Shown here in pieces: positions 35,590-56,334 of a stretch of 64,000 nt of DNA; position 1 is the first letter of the stretch, and every line of letters starts with the position of its first letter. The stretch covers positions 2,919,001 to 2,983,000 of the forward strand of contig NC_092673.1 of assembly GCF_964355755.1 (NCBI RefSeq). The letters run 5' to 3'. Position numbers and translations under genes: made by a program. The DNA is from Antedon mediterranea. Taxonomy: Eukaryota; Echinodermata; Crinoidea; Comatulida; Antedonidae. Below the pieces are notes generated by a model, which made no database searches, was not told where the DNA came from, and saw nothing but the letters and a program-made list of their open reading frames with translations.

Positions 35590-36041
35590 TTTTTGAACTG
35601 AACTGAACTTTTATTGTATCTCTTTTAAATCAGAGGCACAGTCTCAATGAGATGTGCAACAAGTTTACAGTGAAAAATAATACATACACACTTAAATATA
35701 AATACAAAACAAGAAATTAGACATGAGAACAAAATTACAAAAAAAAAAATTTAAGAAAACTGAGACAGATTAAATACTAAGAAAATGGATAAATTAAGTT
35801 TGAGAAGGAATTGTATTATATATATCATTTCGTGTGTTCCAAGCCATGGTCAGAAAAATTTTGCAATGTTTGTCGAAAATAATACTTGCTGGGTGTTGAT
35901 CAACTGAAAGTAATCCTTCTTACTGCGCAGCTTGAGGCTAAAAACTGAATTCCATGCCGCGGTGCAATTCTTCTTCTTGTAGTTTCTACGTAAGTAGCCT
36001 CTGTAGTACATATCCTTTCTAATTTCCATGGTTTTATTCAT
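35590..36041 (-). other. Possible LINE 3' region, reverse orientation
   Basis: A 63-codon - strand frame (MNKTMEIRKDMYYRGYLRRN...) precedes an AT-rich 3'UTR-like stretch ending in AATAAAAG (about 35610, - strand). This resembles a LINE tail, but I could not match it firmly. Confidence 0.25.
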
Positions 36042-37612
36042 TTAAAATAACCGCAAAGAATGTCTATTTTGTTAACAAACGTTTGTGGCAAAAAAAAAAA
36101 AAAAACGTTTTTGCTCGTAATTTATGATTCATATCGTTGCTTCCTAATGTCAGATTTGCATAAAAATGTACTTCCAACTATTATTAGATATTCTTCTAAT
36201 CAACTAACACAATTTTTAAAATTGAAAATAAATATTCGTGCGCTTGTCTCTTTAAATGTAACATTATAGAAAGGTAGATTGATTTATCAATAAAAAAAAA
36301 CCTTCATTGAATGTTTTTTTCCATCTAAAATAACAATTCTGTGAATTTGTCAAATTGGAAGCTCACATCCTTGTGGTTTCAATATATAGGCCTATGTTGT
36401 ATTGACCAATAATTGTATTTTATACCATAAACTTTCCTTGCTTTGTGATTACATCATGTGATGACGTCACAATACGGAACACGGATTGATTTTTATTATT
36501 GGTTGTAATTTGCCACATTTTGTCTTTTCCCATGAGTAATGGTATAATGCATGGTACTGTTGGTATATCAAGGATAACGAGTATGGAGCGCCAAATACCT
36601 GCTATTTACTTTAACCCTAACGCTTTCAAACTGGATGCGATGGATATGTATGGCGCGCTAAGTAAAATAATTTGTCCGTGCTTACTCTAAGGTATCTCTA
36701 TTGCAATCTTAAGATATTTCTATTAAAAATAAGGAACCTTTATTGAACCAAGATATCTACTATCTTCCGAATAAATGACAGTGGCGCGCCATACTATATA
36801 CGGATGTTGTAGTGGATCTCTTCTTAGGCTTGTAAATCTTGTAGAATGGTCTGAACTTAGCGGCCTACTTTCCTCAGTGAATGTTTGCAAAATCGCCGTT
36901 ATCTGTTTGTCTATAGTCAGTTTTTATGTAAATCGATATAACATTTGTTTATTTTAATATTGTATCAATAACACGGCCGGTCGTGAGAAGTGTGTTTACA
37001 TTACGATAATTATAATTGTTTGTATACTAAGATTAGGACATCCTAAACAATCGACACTTATACAGATCCGCAAGTAGAGACAAAAACCATATTGCACAAA
37101 CCACTAATTCTTTAAGATTATATATTTCCGCTGGTATTTTTTGTTGTTTTAGTGTTCAGGGCTTAGGCCCATAGGAGCGTTTGGGAGCAGACTGATATTA
37201 TGTAAGACCTCTGTAAAAGGGAAATATAATAATTTTAATATACGTTGAATATTCATGAAATTAGCCCAGTTACTCTATTAAATACCTGTTAAATATGTCC
37301 ATACGTCTACCAAAATGACTATCATAGCCTAATATATTTAGTGTGAGTACCTTTATATTTTGTTGATTCTAGTATAGGCCTACATGTTGCATTCCGTGAT
37401 TCACGTAAAAGTGTTTCAATTAGATCTGTTCATCCCATAACACGAAAGCTATACATTATCAGGGAAGAGTGATCTGATATTATCATCACCATTTCATCAT
37501 GTTTTCATCACTCATTTTAATTTTGCATTAATTATTGAAAGAGAGTACGTCTAATTTATGGCACCTTTGGGCGCGGTTCTTGCTCGACTTCCCCTCGAAT
37601 TTAACTGATTTG
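36042..37612. other. Unassigned intronic DNA
   Basis: No gene seen. Poly-A of about 16 at 36092-36107. Confidence 0.4.
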
Positions 37613-37884
37613 TTAAAGCCAAACACAAACGAGCGGTAATAATGGTGAAACTATGTTATTTCTTATGATCACACACAACGCGGAGCGGACGGACGAGATA
37701 GATACAACAGATTCTACGTGGGACAAGCTACGCGGTTTTCCGCTTGCCGTTACCGTTCGATCGTATGAGTATATGGGCCTTTTTGACCATACAACGCGGA
37801 GCGGACGAGCGGTTTCGCTGGATAGATACAGGTTCTACATGAGACAAGATACGCGGTTACCGCTCGTCTGTATAAATTGGCCTT
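37613..37884. mobile_element. MITE family d copy with an internal duplication
   Basis: Begins with a degraded ACAAACGAGCGGTAATAATG end and finishes CCGCTCGTCTGTATAAATTG. The ACGCGGAGCGGAC...GATAGATACA...TTCTAC block is present twice (~37679 and ~37793). Confidence 0.7.
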
Positions 37885-38613
37885 TAACCATCTGGGAATC
37901 AAGTTAATTGATAATTGTCGTCTGATTATTGACTACGCGTCATCGAATGCGCAATAGCGCTCACTTGGGACAACATTAATTAGGTTGTGAGTCGTGATGA
38001 TTTACTGTTCCTGCTGAATGGATGAAGGACCTTTAGCAAAGTTCATTTTAAACCGTCGTTTATTTTGATATTTCCCTTCCTCCTACTATAACTATACTGA
38101 CGTTAGTACAACCAAGGCAATCTAACAGGATGCTGAGCTCTGGAGATCAAACGGTTTATATATGGCTGCCTGCTACACGATGAGTTCCACGCCCCTTAAC
38201 AGACATCGCGCCTCCGGTGAATATGTATATAGTACTGTTGGTATTATTTGTCCTGTTGGTATTATTTGTCGCAGCCAGACATAAGATCAAAGGACTGACG
38301 AGGCAAACCCAGTTTCATGCTGTTCGATCTCAAAGACATGCATGCATCTAATCATTATTGAATATTCTGATCTTCTGTGAAGAAGAAATGTTAAGTCTAC
38401 CAAAACCATTACATCTCATGTTTGTGCAATGAAGTATGGTTGAGGTTGATAACCACACCAAATGATTTTTTTCACAGTATAGTTTAGGTAAACGATAAAA
38501 TTAAACCCGCACGTGTTTATTGCGTAGATATCTCTTGATGGATAAACAGTTCATATACGCGCCACTGATTGCGACGCGTCCTAATTGAAAAAAATATATC
38601 CTACATTTTACAG
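37885..38613. other. 3' end of the large POLL intron
   Basis: 38125-38300 (CAGGATGCTGAGCTCTGGAG...GTCGCAGCCAGACATAAGAT) is a dispersed repeat also seen at 57830-57950 in a SUCLG1 intron. Confidence 0.5.
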
Positions 38614-39775
38614 ATATTCTGACTGATGACTTGGTTAGACAAGAAGATAACGAAGAACAACGGAAATATATGGGAGTCTGTAAGCTGAATAAGGAAAACG
38701 CTAAGGTAAGGTAGCTATGTTTAGTGGATGGGGAGAGTTCAGTCGTAATATTAAAGCGTGGCTCCCACCAGTGACGCAACGCAGCGACGTATTGACGCAA
38801 ATTGATGTATTGCGTAATCACAAGTGGGAACCGACGACGCAACAGTGCTGCAAACATCGCAGGTTTGATTTCATACAGGAGGGAGAAAACACAATTATTG
38901 GAAGGGCATTTTCGCACGTTGCGTCGCTAGTGGAAACAAAGCTTTAGCCATCTACCTTTCAGATAAAAACTTTTACAGTTTTGTTCAAAGTTGTTTATTT
39001 TCTAGCCTTCAAACAAATTTTTGTCCAACATTTGTAATATTCTGGAGATAACAATGGGATTAATGATGTGTTGTTGTTGTGAAGAAGATGACGTTGATGA
39101 CGTAGAAGATAAAGACATTGGAGATAATTACAAAGATAATGTTGAAGATAAGGCCAGGGGGACAATGATAGATCGAATGCAATATCAGGGAGTTGATGAC
39201 GATGATGATAATGCCGATGATACAGATGACAAGACACCTTTATGCATTGTTCATACACCGAACAATTTCAATTTAATCTAATGTAATAAATAATAATTTA
39301 TGGTAATCTATTTTTATTTAGCATCGCCGCTTGGATATTATCGTGTCTCCATGGGATGAGTATCACTGCGCGCTTGTACATTTCACAGGTTCTGACCATT
39401 TCAATCGCTCATTGAGGGCGCTTGCCATAAAGAAGGTTTGTTCAATTATTACCTACTGTATATTGTTTTTTTTTAAAGTGTACGATATCATTTATTATAT
39501 AACACCTAAATAAATTCCTGTCATTATATTGGACGATTGTGGGTCACATGGCGTGCAATAGTACGCACTATTAAACGATTAATTATTTGTATAATAATAT
39601 CTGTATTTAAATTCTGCAGGGTATGTCATTATCTGAGCATGCACTGAGGCATGGAGTGATACGAAGAGGCAAAGTAAAGGTTCATAATGGAACACCTTTA
39701 CCGGTCCACTCGGAGGAAGATGTGTTTACTCACCTTGGCTTGGAATACAGAACACCTCATGAACGCGATTACTAA
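38614..39775 (+). CDS. POLL: DNA polymerase lambda, C-terminal exons
   Basis: Exons 38614-38705, 39322-39435 and 39620-39775 (stop TAA 39773-39775). They read [11 protein letters not shown]...KYMGVCKL, then [35 protein letters not shown], then [16 protein letters not shown]...[20 protein letters not shown]. The RLDIIV aspartate is the third catalytic carboxylate; FTGS and HFNRS belong to the palm/thumb, and the ending matches the Pol lambda C-terminus, where human ends ERDW. The incoming phase fits the donor at 1490, so the two blocks belong to one gene despite the 37 kb gap. Oddities: a copy of MITE family a sits in the intron at 38753-38947, and another begins directly at the stop codon. 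PLPBP follows on the same strand about 1 kb downstream. Confidence 0.93.
38753..38947. mobile_element. MITE family a, variant subfamily
   Basis: AAAGCGTGGCTCCCACCAGT ... CGCTAGTGGAAACAAAGCTT, in the intron between the first two 3' POLL exons. Confidence 0.8.
39495..39600. mobile_element. Partial copy of the 3326-5085 element end
   Basis: TATATAACACCTAAATAAAT...GGGTCACATGGCGTGCAATA...GCACTATTAAACG, in a POLL intron only 20 bp before the last exon. Confidence 0.7.
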
Positions 39776-39934
39776 AGTAGAGACGCAACGCTACGACGTA
39801 ATTGACGCAAAGTGCTGTATTGTCTAACAAACATCGCAGGTTTGATTTCACGGTGGCGGGTGAAAACACAATTATTGGAAGGGCATGTTCTTACGTTGCA
39901 TAGTTTGCTTCGCTAGTGGGAACAAAGCTTTAGC
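39776..39934. mobile_element. MITE family a, variant subfamily, abutting the POLL stop codon
   Basis: The sequence after the stop reads AGTAGAGACGCAACG...; the left terminal repeat has lost its middle. The right end is intact (GCTTCGCTAGTGGGAACAAA, then GCTTTAG). Confidence 0.75.
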
Positions 39935-40791
39935 TGCCAAAAATTCCTGTGTTTTGTAAACCAGTATACTAACTTTGACTGCTATTTCTCACTATGTGTT
40001 CGAGGAGCATTACACATATTGATAAACCAGTAGTAGACTGCAGAGTAGACTGTTTAACAAAAAGTTTATTTGGTGTAAATAATACATATTTGTAATTGAT
40101 AGAAACATCGTATATACTAACTATAATTAATAATTTTCTAATTTACCATTAAATGATGATATATAATTAAAATGAATTTATTCACGACTATCATGAATTA
40201 AAGATCAGTTTGAAAGCGTAATCTTTAATCTGAACGTTTGTGGTTTCTTGGCGGTTTTTATCGTGGAGATACACTAGCGTAACATTAGCTGAATGGAGTG
40301 TGAACTAGAGCTTCTTTCTTGACGCACGTCAAGTTAGCTAACTTTGTAGAGGGCGACAAACAAATATTTGTTCATATTCACTGAACAAAACGTTAATTTT
40401 GATCATAGCGAATTACATATTTGGGATTTATTGCACCTCCCTGAACAAACAATTGTTCAATTGGCAATTTTAATATCGCATAATATTAAATATAATTCTA
40501 GAGTGAGATTTTGTTTTGAGGACAATACATTTTTTAAAAATACATATTTTATTGTTCCTGGCTGATAACATTTATTGGATCCACACCTTTTTAACAGTGG
40601 CATACAGTCCATACAATTAAACAATTTAACGTTAAAAATATACAAAAACAAGAGAAAAGAAATATTTAAAAAACTTTTTCCATAGCCTAGATTAAAACTG
40701 TTTGTCGCCCTCTAGTTTTTCCTATTTCAAAAGATTTGATTTTGTATTGGGAATATAAATATGACATAAATTGAAAATTTTACCTCATTAA

Positions 40792-43700
40792 ATGACGCTT
40801 AGATCAGCAATGACTGCAACCGTAGATATCAGCAAAGCATTGAGATCAGTATTAGAACGAATTGAAGTGGCAAGTCTCAAAAGATCAGACGTAAATACCT
40901 TTCTATTTATTGATTCTAGCTAAGCCTAACTAACTAAAAGGGCCAGACTGTGGCCGGGTGCCAGCCAGGCCTAGTAGGTAGGCTAGGCCTGGCCTTGATT
41001 GACCCTGACAGTGACACTTTAAACTGGCTAAACTGCATTAGGGGTGTATGTAGGACCTGGAAACATCCACATGACATTATTAGTAGGCCTTTTATGTATA
41101 ATGAACAAATCAAAGTGGACCCCAAAGAATCAACACAAAACAATCCCCATAAATGAACGAATTACGCGTAGATAGTAGACACACAGCGAAATATTGGTTG
41201 GGGTAATTTGTCATTTGTTTATTGGGGTTCGCTATGATTTAAATACATTGTCAGATGCTCACGCCAAATCGTATTTAGTAAAGTAAGTAAGTAATATTTA
41301 TTGCTTTCCAAATACAGTACAAATATATATAACAGTATAATGTAAATGCAATATAAAAAGAAACATTAAATATAAAAATACAAGACTAGACAAGAAAATA
41401 AGCATGGAAAGCAGGGGATGGCCCTTTAAGCCCAGAGGCTTGTTTCCAAAGGGGTCCCCAATTTATTAATTGATTAATTTCTACTTCCTTAGGGCATTCC
41501 AAAAATTGAACCTCGATTGGTTGCTGTGTCAAAGACGAAGCCTAAAGAAGTAATCCAGGTTGCATTCAACGCAGGGCAGCGTCACTTTGGTGAAAATTAT
41601 GTGAGTTAAATTATACACATAAAAATTAAAAATAATGCTATCGTTATGCAATCCATCCACCATTTTAAATTCTGTCTACACTATCAAACTAGTTTGACAA
41701 AAAAAGTGATGTGGCCAAATATTGCAGTGATATGACATCGTCATGTCCATATATGGGCACATCACATTATTTTGTCACACATAGTTTGATAGTGTGGACA
41801 GAGCTTTAGGAAACATCGTGATTAATATTTGCATTATTTGTGTAAAGGTTCAAGAAATACTTGAGAAGGCATGGGATGAAAATGTGCAAGAAACTTGTCC
41901 AGACATCAAGTGGCATTTTATTGGACATTTACAGACAAATAAAGTGAAGAAACTTCTAGGTAGGTACACATTTTCACAATAAATGTAATTTTAATGTCAT
42001 TTTTGTTTGATTCTGTATTGTGTTTTGATTTTTATGTTCTTTCCATATTTTTTTAATACTTTTTTTATATTTTTATAACATGTAAATACAACGCTTTCAG
42101 CTTCTGCTGTATTTTTTGTATACCGCAATAAATAAATAAGATTATTTTGAACAATATTCCATATTCATTCAACACTTTTTATTAAAACTTTAACAACTTA
42201 AAGGTGTTTTTCAAAATAAATTGTGAGTGCATGCGCAAACTTTTAATATGTTCTTGCTCAGCCGATTGTCTGACAAAATGTCATCTATGTTTTATTTTGA
42301 TGATGTCATCATGTTAAAAATTTGTAATATAGGTGGGACACTATAAACATTATGCACATTGTCACAGAATAACATACATCACCTGGTTCTGGTGGTAGGT
42401 CCAGTGTACACAACTAGCTCATGTGCATTTTAAAGAACCTAGTACGTCTTTCGAGACGAGTAGGGGGTTACCCCGGTGTATTAGTACATCACAGCCACTG
42501 ATCATCAACTGGACCCTCTGGGAGACCAGTCATTGACTGAAGAAGTTACCCAGTATAAATATATATTTCAATCAATCAATTGTATGTACAGTATTCTGTA
42601 TAAATAGTAAACTGTATAAATAGTAAACTGTATAAATAGTAAACTGTATAAATAGTAAACTGTATAAATAGTAAACTGTATAAATAGTAAACTGTATAAA
42701 TAGTAAACTGTATAAATAGTTTTCTCTCTAAACGGTAGATATACCAAACTTGTATATGGTTGAAACGGTCGATAGATTTAAACTAGCCAAAGAAATTGAC
42801 AAACACTGGGGATTGTTACAACGACCTCAGAGGTTAAAGGTCATGGTTCAAGTAAACACAAGTGGTGAAACAAGTAAGTTTAATTGCAGATATTGTCTGC
42901 CCCCACCCAGGAGTTTCACAATAATTGAATCATCTCCTGATTGGGTAAAACAAATTAGCACACCCATTGTTTTGATACTGCAAATGCCTTATTTTGTTCA
43001 ATAGCACCCTCTATGGTTTGGTGTATTTTTAAAGTTGTCATTATGCCCTCTATTGTTTGGCAATGCTTTCATGAAGTCTCCTGATATTTTTCATATAAAG
43101 AATGTTTATTTTTCTTTAGATAAAAATGGTGTAGCACCTGACAATTGCTGCACCCTTTATGAGGAAGTGAGAGAAAAATGTTCAAACCTAGAAACAGTTG
43201 GTTTGATGACTATTGGTGCATTTGACCATGACCTTAGCACTGGACCGAACCCTGATTTTCAGGTAACTTAATGTTATACATTTATCACTCCCAAATACCG
43301 GACTCTATAAAGACCAGAAACTCTCCCAATACCAGACACTCTCCCAATACCAGACACTCTCCCAATACCAGACTTTTCTTGAGGTTCAAAATGTCCCAAA
43401 TTCATTTTTACCATTAAATACACGTTCTGAATACCAGATTTTCCAGAAAACCAGACATAGTACGCCAGCCCAAAGGTGTCTAGTATTTAGAGAGTTGACT
43501 GTACAAGTTATTAAAGAAATGTATGGATTACAGTGTTCATAGCTGATATACAATTTATTTTTAAATATGTGTTTATTAAATTGAACGATAAATTGTTTTC
43601 CTTTTAGTGTCTTTTACAATGCCGTGAAAATGTTTGCAAGAAATTTAATCTAACTTCTGACCAGGTAGAACTTAGTATGGGAATGTCTAATGACTTTGAA

Positions 43701-44366
43701 CATGCAGTAAGTAACTACATACAAATTGGCGTATTTCTTAAGCTCTGTCTACAACTAGTTTGACAAAAAAAGTGTGATGTGCCCAAATGTGGTAGTGTTA
43801 TACCCAAATATGGTAGTTATTTACCCAAATATGCACATCACATTTTTTTTTCATAATGTTTGATAGCATAGACAGAGCTTTAAAACTAAAATATTATTTT
43901 TTTGTTATAAATCTAACTCTGAACCCATTTTTCAACAGCAAAACCTCAAGAGTTAGCTTGTAAATTGTGTAAAAAAACTTGTTTACACACAATCTTATTA
44001 CTGTACTATAAACCTTCTAGATGTATACAACTTATATGGTTGTACTGTATGTGCTAAATCCTTTATTTTTGTGTGATTACAATACCCCAGATACCAATAT
44101 ATTGTGATAATAAATTCATCACTTATATATTTCAGATAATCCATGGAAGTACAAATGTCAGAGTAGGTAGTACTATATTTGGCGCTAGAAACTATGGGCC
44201 CAAAAGCGAGGAAAAACAAATAACCGGCAACGAATTAAAGGACAAGAACGTACTACCCAAGAACGAGGAGATATCGACAACCAGCAACGACGAATTAAAG
44301 AATGCTACACAAACAAATCATATATCAAATCAAGTTGAAAAACTAGATATAAATGATAGTAAATAA
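40792..44366 (+). CDS. PLPBP: Pyridoxal phosphate homeostasis protein (PROSC/YggS family)
   Basis: Seven exons: 40792-40890, 41493-41600, 41848-41959, 42739-42873, 43120-43262, 43608-43706 and 44136-44366. Phases agree at every junction and give 308 residues. Diagnostic stretches: [10 protein letters not shown] with the PLP-binding lysine (Lys47 by this model), [85 protein letters not shown], and [17 protein letters not shown]. Family knowledge: a fold-type III PLP protein that carries and buffers pyridoxal 5'-phosphate, cytosolic and/or mitochondrial. The C-terminal tail after GARNYG is longer, polar and poorly conserved, as is usual. A second in-frame ATG (MTATVD) lies six codons downstream and could be the true start. 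Introns hold MITE-b copies, a SINE, a LINE tail and tandem repeats. Confidence 0.95.
41283..41470 (-). mobile_element. LINE 3' end (CR1-like)
   Basis: On the - strand: GGGGACCCCTTTGGAAACAA GCCTCTGGGCTTAAAGGGCC, then an AT-rich tail with ACTTACTTACTT at the end. This matches the usual 3'UTR style of CR1-group LINEs. In PLPBP intron 1. Confidence 0.6.
41667..41809. mobile_element. MITE family b copy in PLPBP intron 2
   Basis: TCTGTCTACACTATCAAACT ... GATAGTGTGGACAGAGCTTT. Confidence 0.8.
42385..42565 (+). mobile_element. 5'-truncated tRNA(Ser)-like SINE
   Basis: Body only (GGTTCTGGTGGTAGGTCCAG...GAGACGAGTAGGGGGTTACC...TGGGAGACCAG). PLPBP intron 3. Confidence 0.75.
42593..42722. repeat. 16-bp tandem repeat, 8 copies
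   Basis: Unit CTGTATAAATAGTAAA, almost perfect. Ends ~16 bp before the 3' splice site of PLPBP exon 4. Confidence 0.95.
43302..43385. repeat. 18-bp tandem repeat, ~3 copies
   Basis: CTCTCCCAATACCAGACA units in PLPBP intron 5, with related ACCAGA-containing sequence to ~43460. Confidence 0.85.
43739..43883. mobile_element. MITE family b copy in PLPBP intron 6
   Basis: TTAAGCTCTGTCTACAACTAG ... GATAGCATAGACAGAGCTTT. Part of the left arm is missing. Confidence 0.75.
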
Positions 44367-44371
44367 ATAAA
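44366..44371 (+). terminator. Poly(A) signal hexamer touching the PLPBP stop codon
   Basis: The stop codon lies in an AAATAAATAAAA run, so an AATAAA begins at its last base. If used, the 3'UTR would be only a few tens of bases. Other signals further down are possible. Confidence 0.35.
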
Positions 44372-44516
44372 ATGGTTTTTTTAATGTAGATATGTTAAAT
44401 ATAAATGATTTTCAATGCAATACGAGTAGTTTAAGAATAAGGCAGGAACAACCAATCATATTGAGGATTGAAGTTATTATGTGTGCTAATAGTATATATA
44501 TATATATTGACATAAT

Positions 44517-44670
44517 ACTGCTTGAAGGTTTGCATGGCGAAATCAAATGTTATATAAAGTTTGCGGTACACCACATATATTAGTTCTGAAATGAACTGTT
44601 GAGTTTCTCTCCATTTCAGAACTAATATATGTGGTGTACCATAAACTTTATATCTACGCCATATTCTGCG
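44517..44670. mobile_element. Palindromic element after PLPBP
   Basis: GGTACACCACATATATTAGT and ACTAATATATGTGGTGTACC form a long hairpin with flanking ATAAAGTTT/AAACTTTAT arms. A half copy is at about 59655-59735 (CAACAGTTC...GATTTCGCCATGCAAACC). Confidence 0.7.
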
Positions 44671-46420
44671 TTATCATTACTGTGTCATAGAACCAAGTTT
44701 CATAAAATAACTAGGAAAAATACCTAAAATATTTTCTTTCCAGAATTCAGTCATTATGTACCAATATTGCTATGTTTATACTGCATATATATGACCATAC
44801 ATTAGAATATACCTGCTTCTTTTATTTAAAGAACATGATTAAACAACTTGATTAGATATTAGAATTACTGCAATAAGGTATTATATTACAAATGTGTACC
44901 AAAGATCTTAGTAGTAAATTGTAAGATTATTTATCATCCTCTTGCTCTAGTTTCTCAAAACAGTAATTTCATCTTGTAGGCCTAATACCAATACTGTATA
45001 TTCTGTCTGTTGTTATTTTTTGTGTTGAAATATCAAGTGTTGTTGTGTTCGAAATGAACCAAGAACTACAGAATTAAATCTATTATTTATATCAACATAC
45101 TTATGCTCTGGTGTGATATTATTTTCATTCTCATGTAAAATGTAAAATTAGTTTATGGCAAAATGATATTTATAAATCATTTTAACTTTCTTGTATATAC
45201 TCGAACCATGTACACTTATAACTGCAATTAACTTGGTGTGTAGTTTTAATTCCAGGTTACACTTGTAAGAACCAGTAACCAAATCATGTTCTAAACTCCA
45301 ATGAAACCAATTTTACTGAGTTATCATACAACCAATAAACCAGTTACTACAATTAACTGGTTTTAATTGGCTTTTAACTGGAATTTTCTCCTGGGTCTGT
45401 GATAGTAGTTGATTGGTAGTTTTAATTCCAGTTCAAAACCAGTTAATTGTAGTAACTGATTGATGGTACAATAACTACCGACTGAGAACAAATACCAAAG
45501 TCCAGTTAAAATTCCAGTTATTGAAGTAGCTGGTTTAGTAGTAGTACGATAACTGTTTAAAACAGGTATTTAAGCATCCAATTGGTCCCAGTAGACTGTA
45601 GGGTTTAGAACATTAAGGTTACTGGTACTTATATGTGTCAACTGGGAACCGCTCAAGGACTAATTTTAGAGGTAAAAAAATCTCTGAGCTAAAGCCCAGA
45701 AGTTTTTCTTTCTTTTCAATAATACAATACTGTACCACACAAACATCAATGCATAATGATTGATTAAAGGTCTGATTCTGATCTTATATTTCAATATAAC
45801 ATGACGACAATGCAATACAGACACATAAGCACATAATTTAAGTTTCTTTATGGGTGATTTTAATTTACAAAATTCCAATACAATAAGCTACTGTATTATG
45901 TACGACATTGCTAGTAGCTTGTACTACAAGTACTGACACAGTTATAAGCCCATACTGTAAGCACCAACCCAGTTACAAGCCCAGTCATATTTTAAATATC
46001 TATTTCTGTACTAAAAACAACACAAAATGCACAAAACACAACTTGGATTTTACTCTTGTTTATATTTCTGCCAACAATTAAATTGTAATACATTATTCAT
46101 GTTCACAGTTTTCTTTATCTGATAAGTGTTTTATTTACTAAATGTTATACACCCCAAACATGGTAACCAATAGCTGGAATTTCAAATAAATCTATATCAT
46201 TGTAAGACCAACAGAAGAATTAGTTTAGTAGATAATGTATATTTATAACAGATGACAAAAAGCATCATCAACTTGCTTATTTACACTGTAGATCTCAAGA
46301 ATTAAATATTGAATATATTTCGTACATTGCAAGCTGGTTAACTTATTTAAATTGTTTCTTTTTTCAGAATAGGATATTCTTTAATACTCCTAGTGTTCTA
46401 CAAACTCATATTTAACAATA
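44671..46420. other. Intergenic region between convergent PLPBP and HSPA9
   Basis: No gene recognised. 45230-45560 contains repeated ACCAGTTA(C/A)TACAATTAACTGG-like, self-complementary motifs. Confidence 0.4.
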
Positions 46421-46426
46421 TTTATT
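46421..46426 (-). terminator. HSPA9: Candidate poly(A) signal of HSPA9
   Basis: TTTATT on the + strand (AATAAA on the transcript), about 355 bp past the stop. It is the nearest canonical hexamer I found downstream of the last exon. Confidence 0.35.
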
Positions 46427-46779
46427 AAATTATTTATACCAATTGCTTAATCAATTATAAAATATAGCAATGTTGAACTAGAAATGCAGACTGTATGCCT
46501 GATAAATGTAAATATGGAAAAGGAAATGTGGGTAACAACAAAGACAAAACAAGACACATTATAATGTATTTGCAATACAACTAGTTTGATGCAATGTATT
46601 AAGATATAAATCCAATATAATAAACATTGTATTATTTGAGAGTTGTATCCTTTACCCCAAAACACCCCCACAACAAACCGCTACAATAAACTATATTTCT
46701 TAGGGTGCCTTGTTTGTGGTAGGACGACTGGGGCGATTCAAGATGAGGAGATTCAAGAAATTATATTGTAGTCACTTGG

Positions 46780-55157
<8,378 letters not shown>

Positions 55158-55685
55158 TTTGTATAATTTTATATAATTTATTTTATTCTACTTTATCAGA
55201 ACTCACATGTGTGTAAAGACAACACGCTGATGAAATTTCTTTTTCGCGAGAAGGATTGAAATAGAGGGCGCACTTGACAATCGTTGCCGGCACATATTCG
55301 ATTTTTTTACAAAAAGTAATATAAATTTGTGTTTTTAATCATCATCAGATCTAAAATTATGATAAACTACTTTGACTACTATATTCCTGATAAAATATAG
55401 GTAATTATTTGAAGGTATGAAATATAACTGTATACTAAAATAACAAAATACATTATATAATAAACCTACAACTGTCTGGCAATTAAAGAAAGTTCTAGTA
55501 AATTTAAAGGGCATGCATGACCTGGATACATGAACAATGCTTTATTATTATATGACGCAACAGTAGTTGACTATTGGTTGCAAGTGAAACTCAACTGCAC
55601 AATATTGGACATTTTGAGTTAATATTGATACAATAGCATAAAATCTGATTGAAGCACATATTATTCATAAATTGGTTCCATTTCC

Positions 55686-55836
55686 ACTGTCTACACTATC
55701 AAAACTTTATGCGACAAAAAAAATGTGATGTGCCCATGGACTTGGTGATGTCATTTCACATATTTGGGTATATCACTACCATAATTTGGGCATATCACAT
55801 TTTTGTTGTCACAGATTGATAGTGTAGAAAGAGCTT
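55686..55836. mobile_element. MITE family b copy between HSPA9 and SUCLG1
   Basis: CTGTCTACACTATCAAAACT ... GATTGATAGTGTAGAAAGAG. Confidence 0.75.
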
Positions 55837-56286
55837 AAGAAAAAAAGATTGAAGACAAGACACGGACAAATTTAACATAATAAATATGTAAAACAAATTC
55901 ATAATTTCAATCCAATTTATTATATATAATACATTGTTTGTTGATATTGCTCTAATGATGGGCAGACTGATGACAAGACATAGAAATTACTGAATCCTCT
56001 TCGCCAACCCACAACACTACAATAGCTAAAACGTAGTGTATTATTTCAGTAAAGTAACTCTATTTATTATTTTTAAAGACTTCACCATTTGAAAAACATT
56101 TATAATTTAAGATTTTAAATAATAGATGTTACACAGCTATTAACAGTTACTATAATTTAAGTGTGACACAGTAGAGTCGTAAGTAAATTTAATAAAAATT
56201 GAATACAACAGGAGCATTGTGCATTGTGGTACTCTATGTGTACAAACAGCCTGCTTTTGTTTTTATGATTATATATCTTGCCTAAA

Positions 56287-56292
56287 TTTATT
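56287..56292 (-). terminator. SUCLG1: Poly(A) signal of SUCLG1
   Basis: TTTATT on the + strand, about 43 bp past the stop codon, giving AATAAA on the transcript and implying a very short 3'UTR. Confidence 0.5.
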
Positions 56293-56334
56293 CATTAAAA
56301 TCAACATTCAATTTCTATCGATCACTCCTCGCAA

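Noticed and set aside
39021-39281. 86-codon acidic frame (Asp-rich) and its antisense
   Set aside because: Lies inside a POLL intron, driven by a GATGAT-rich stretch; no family similarity.
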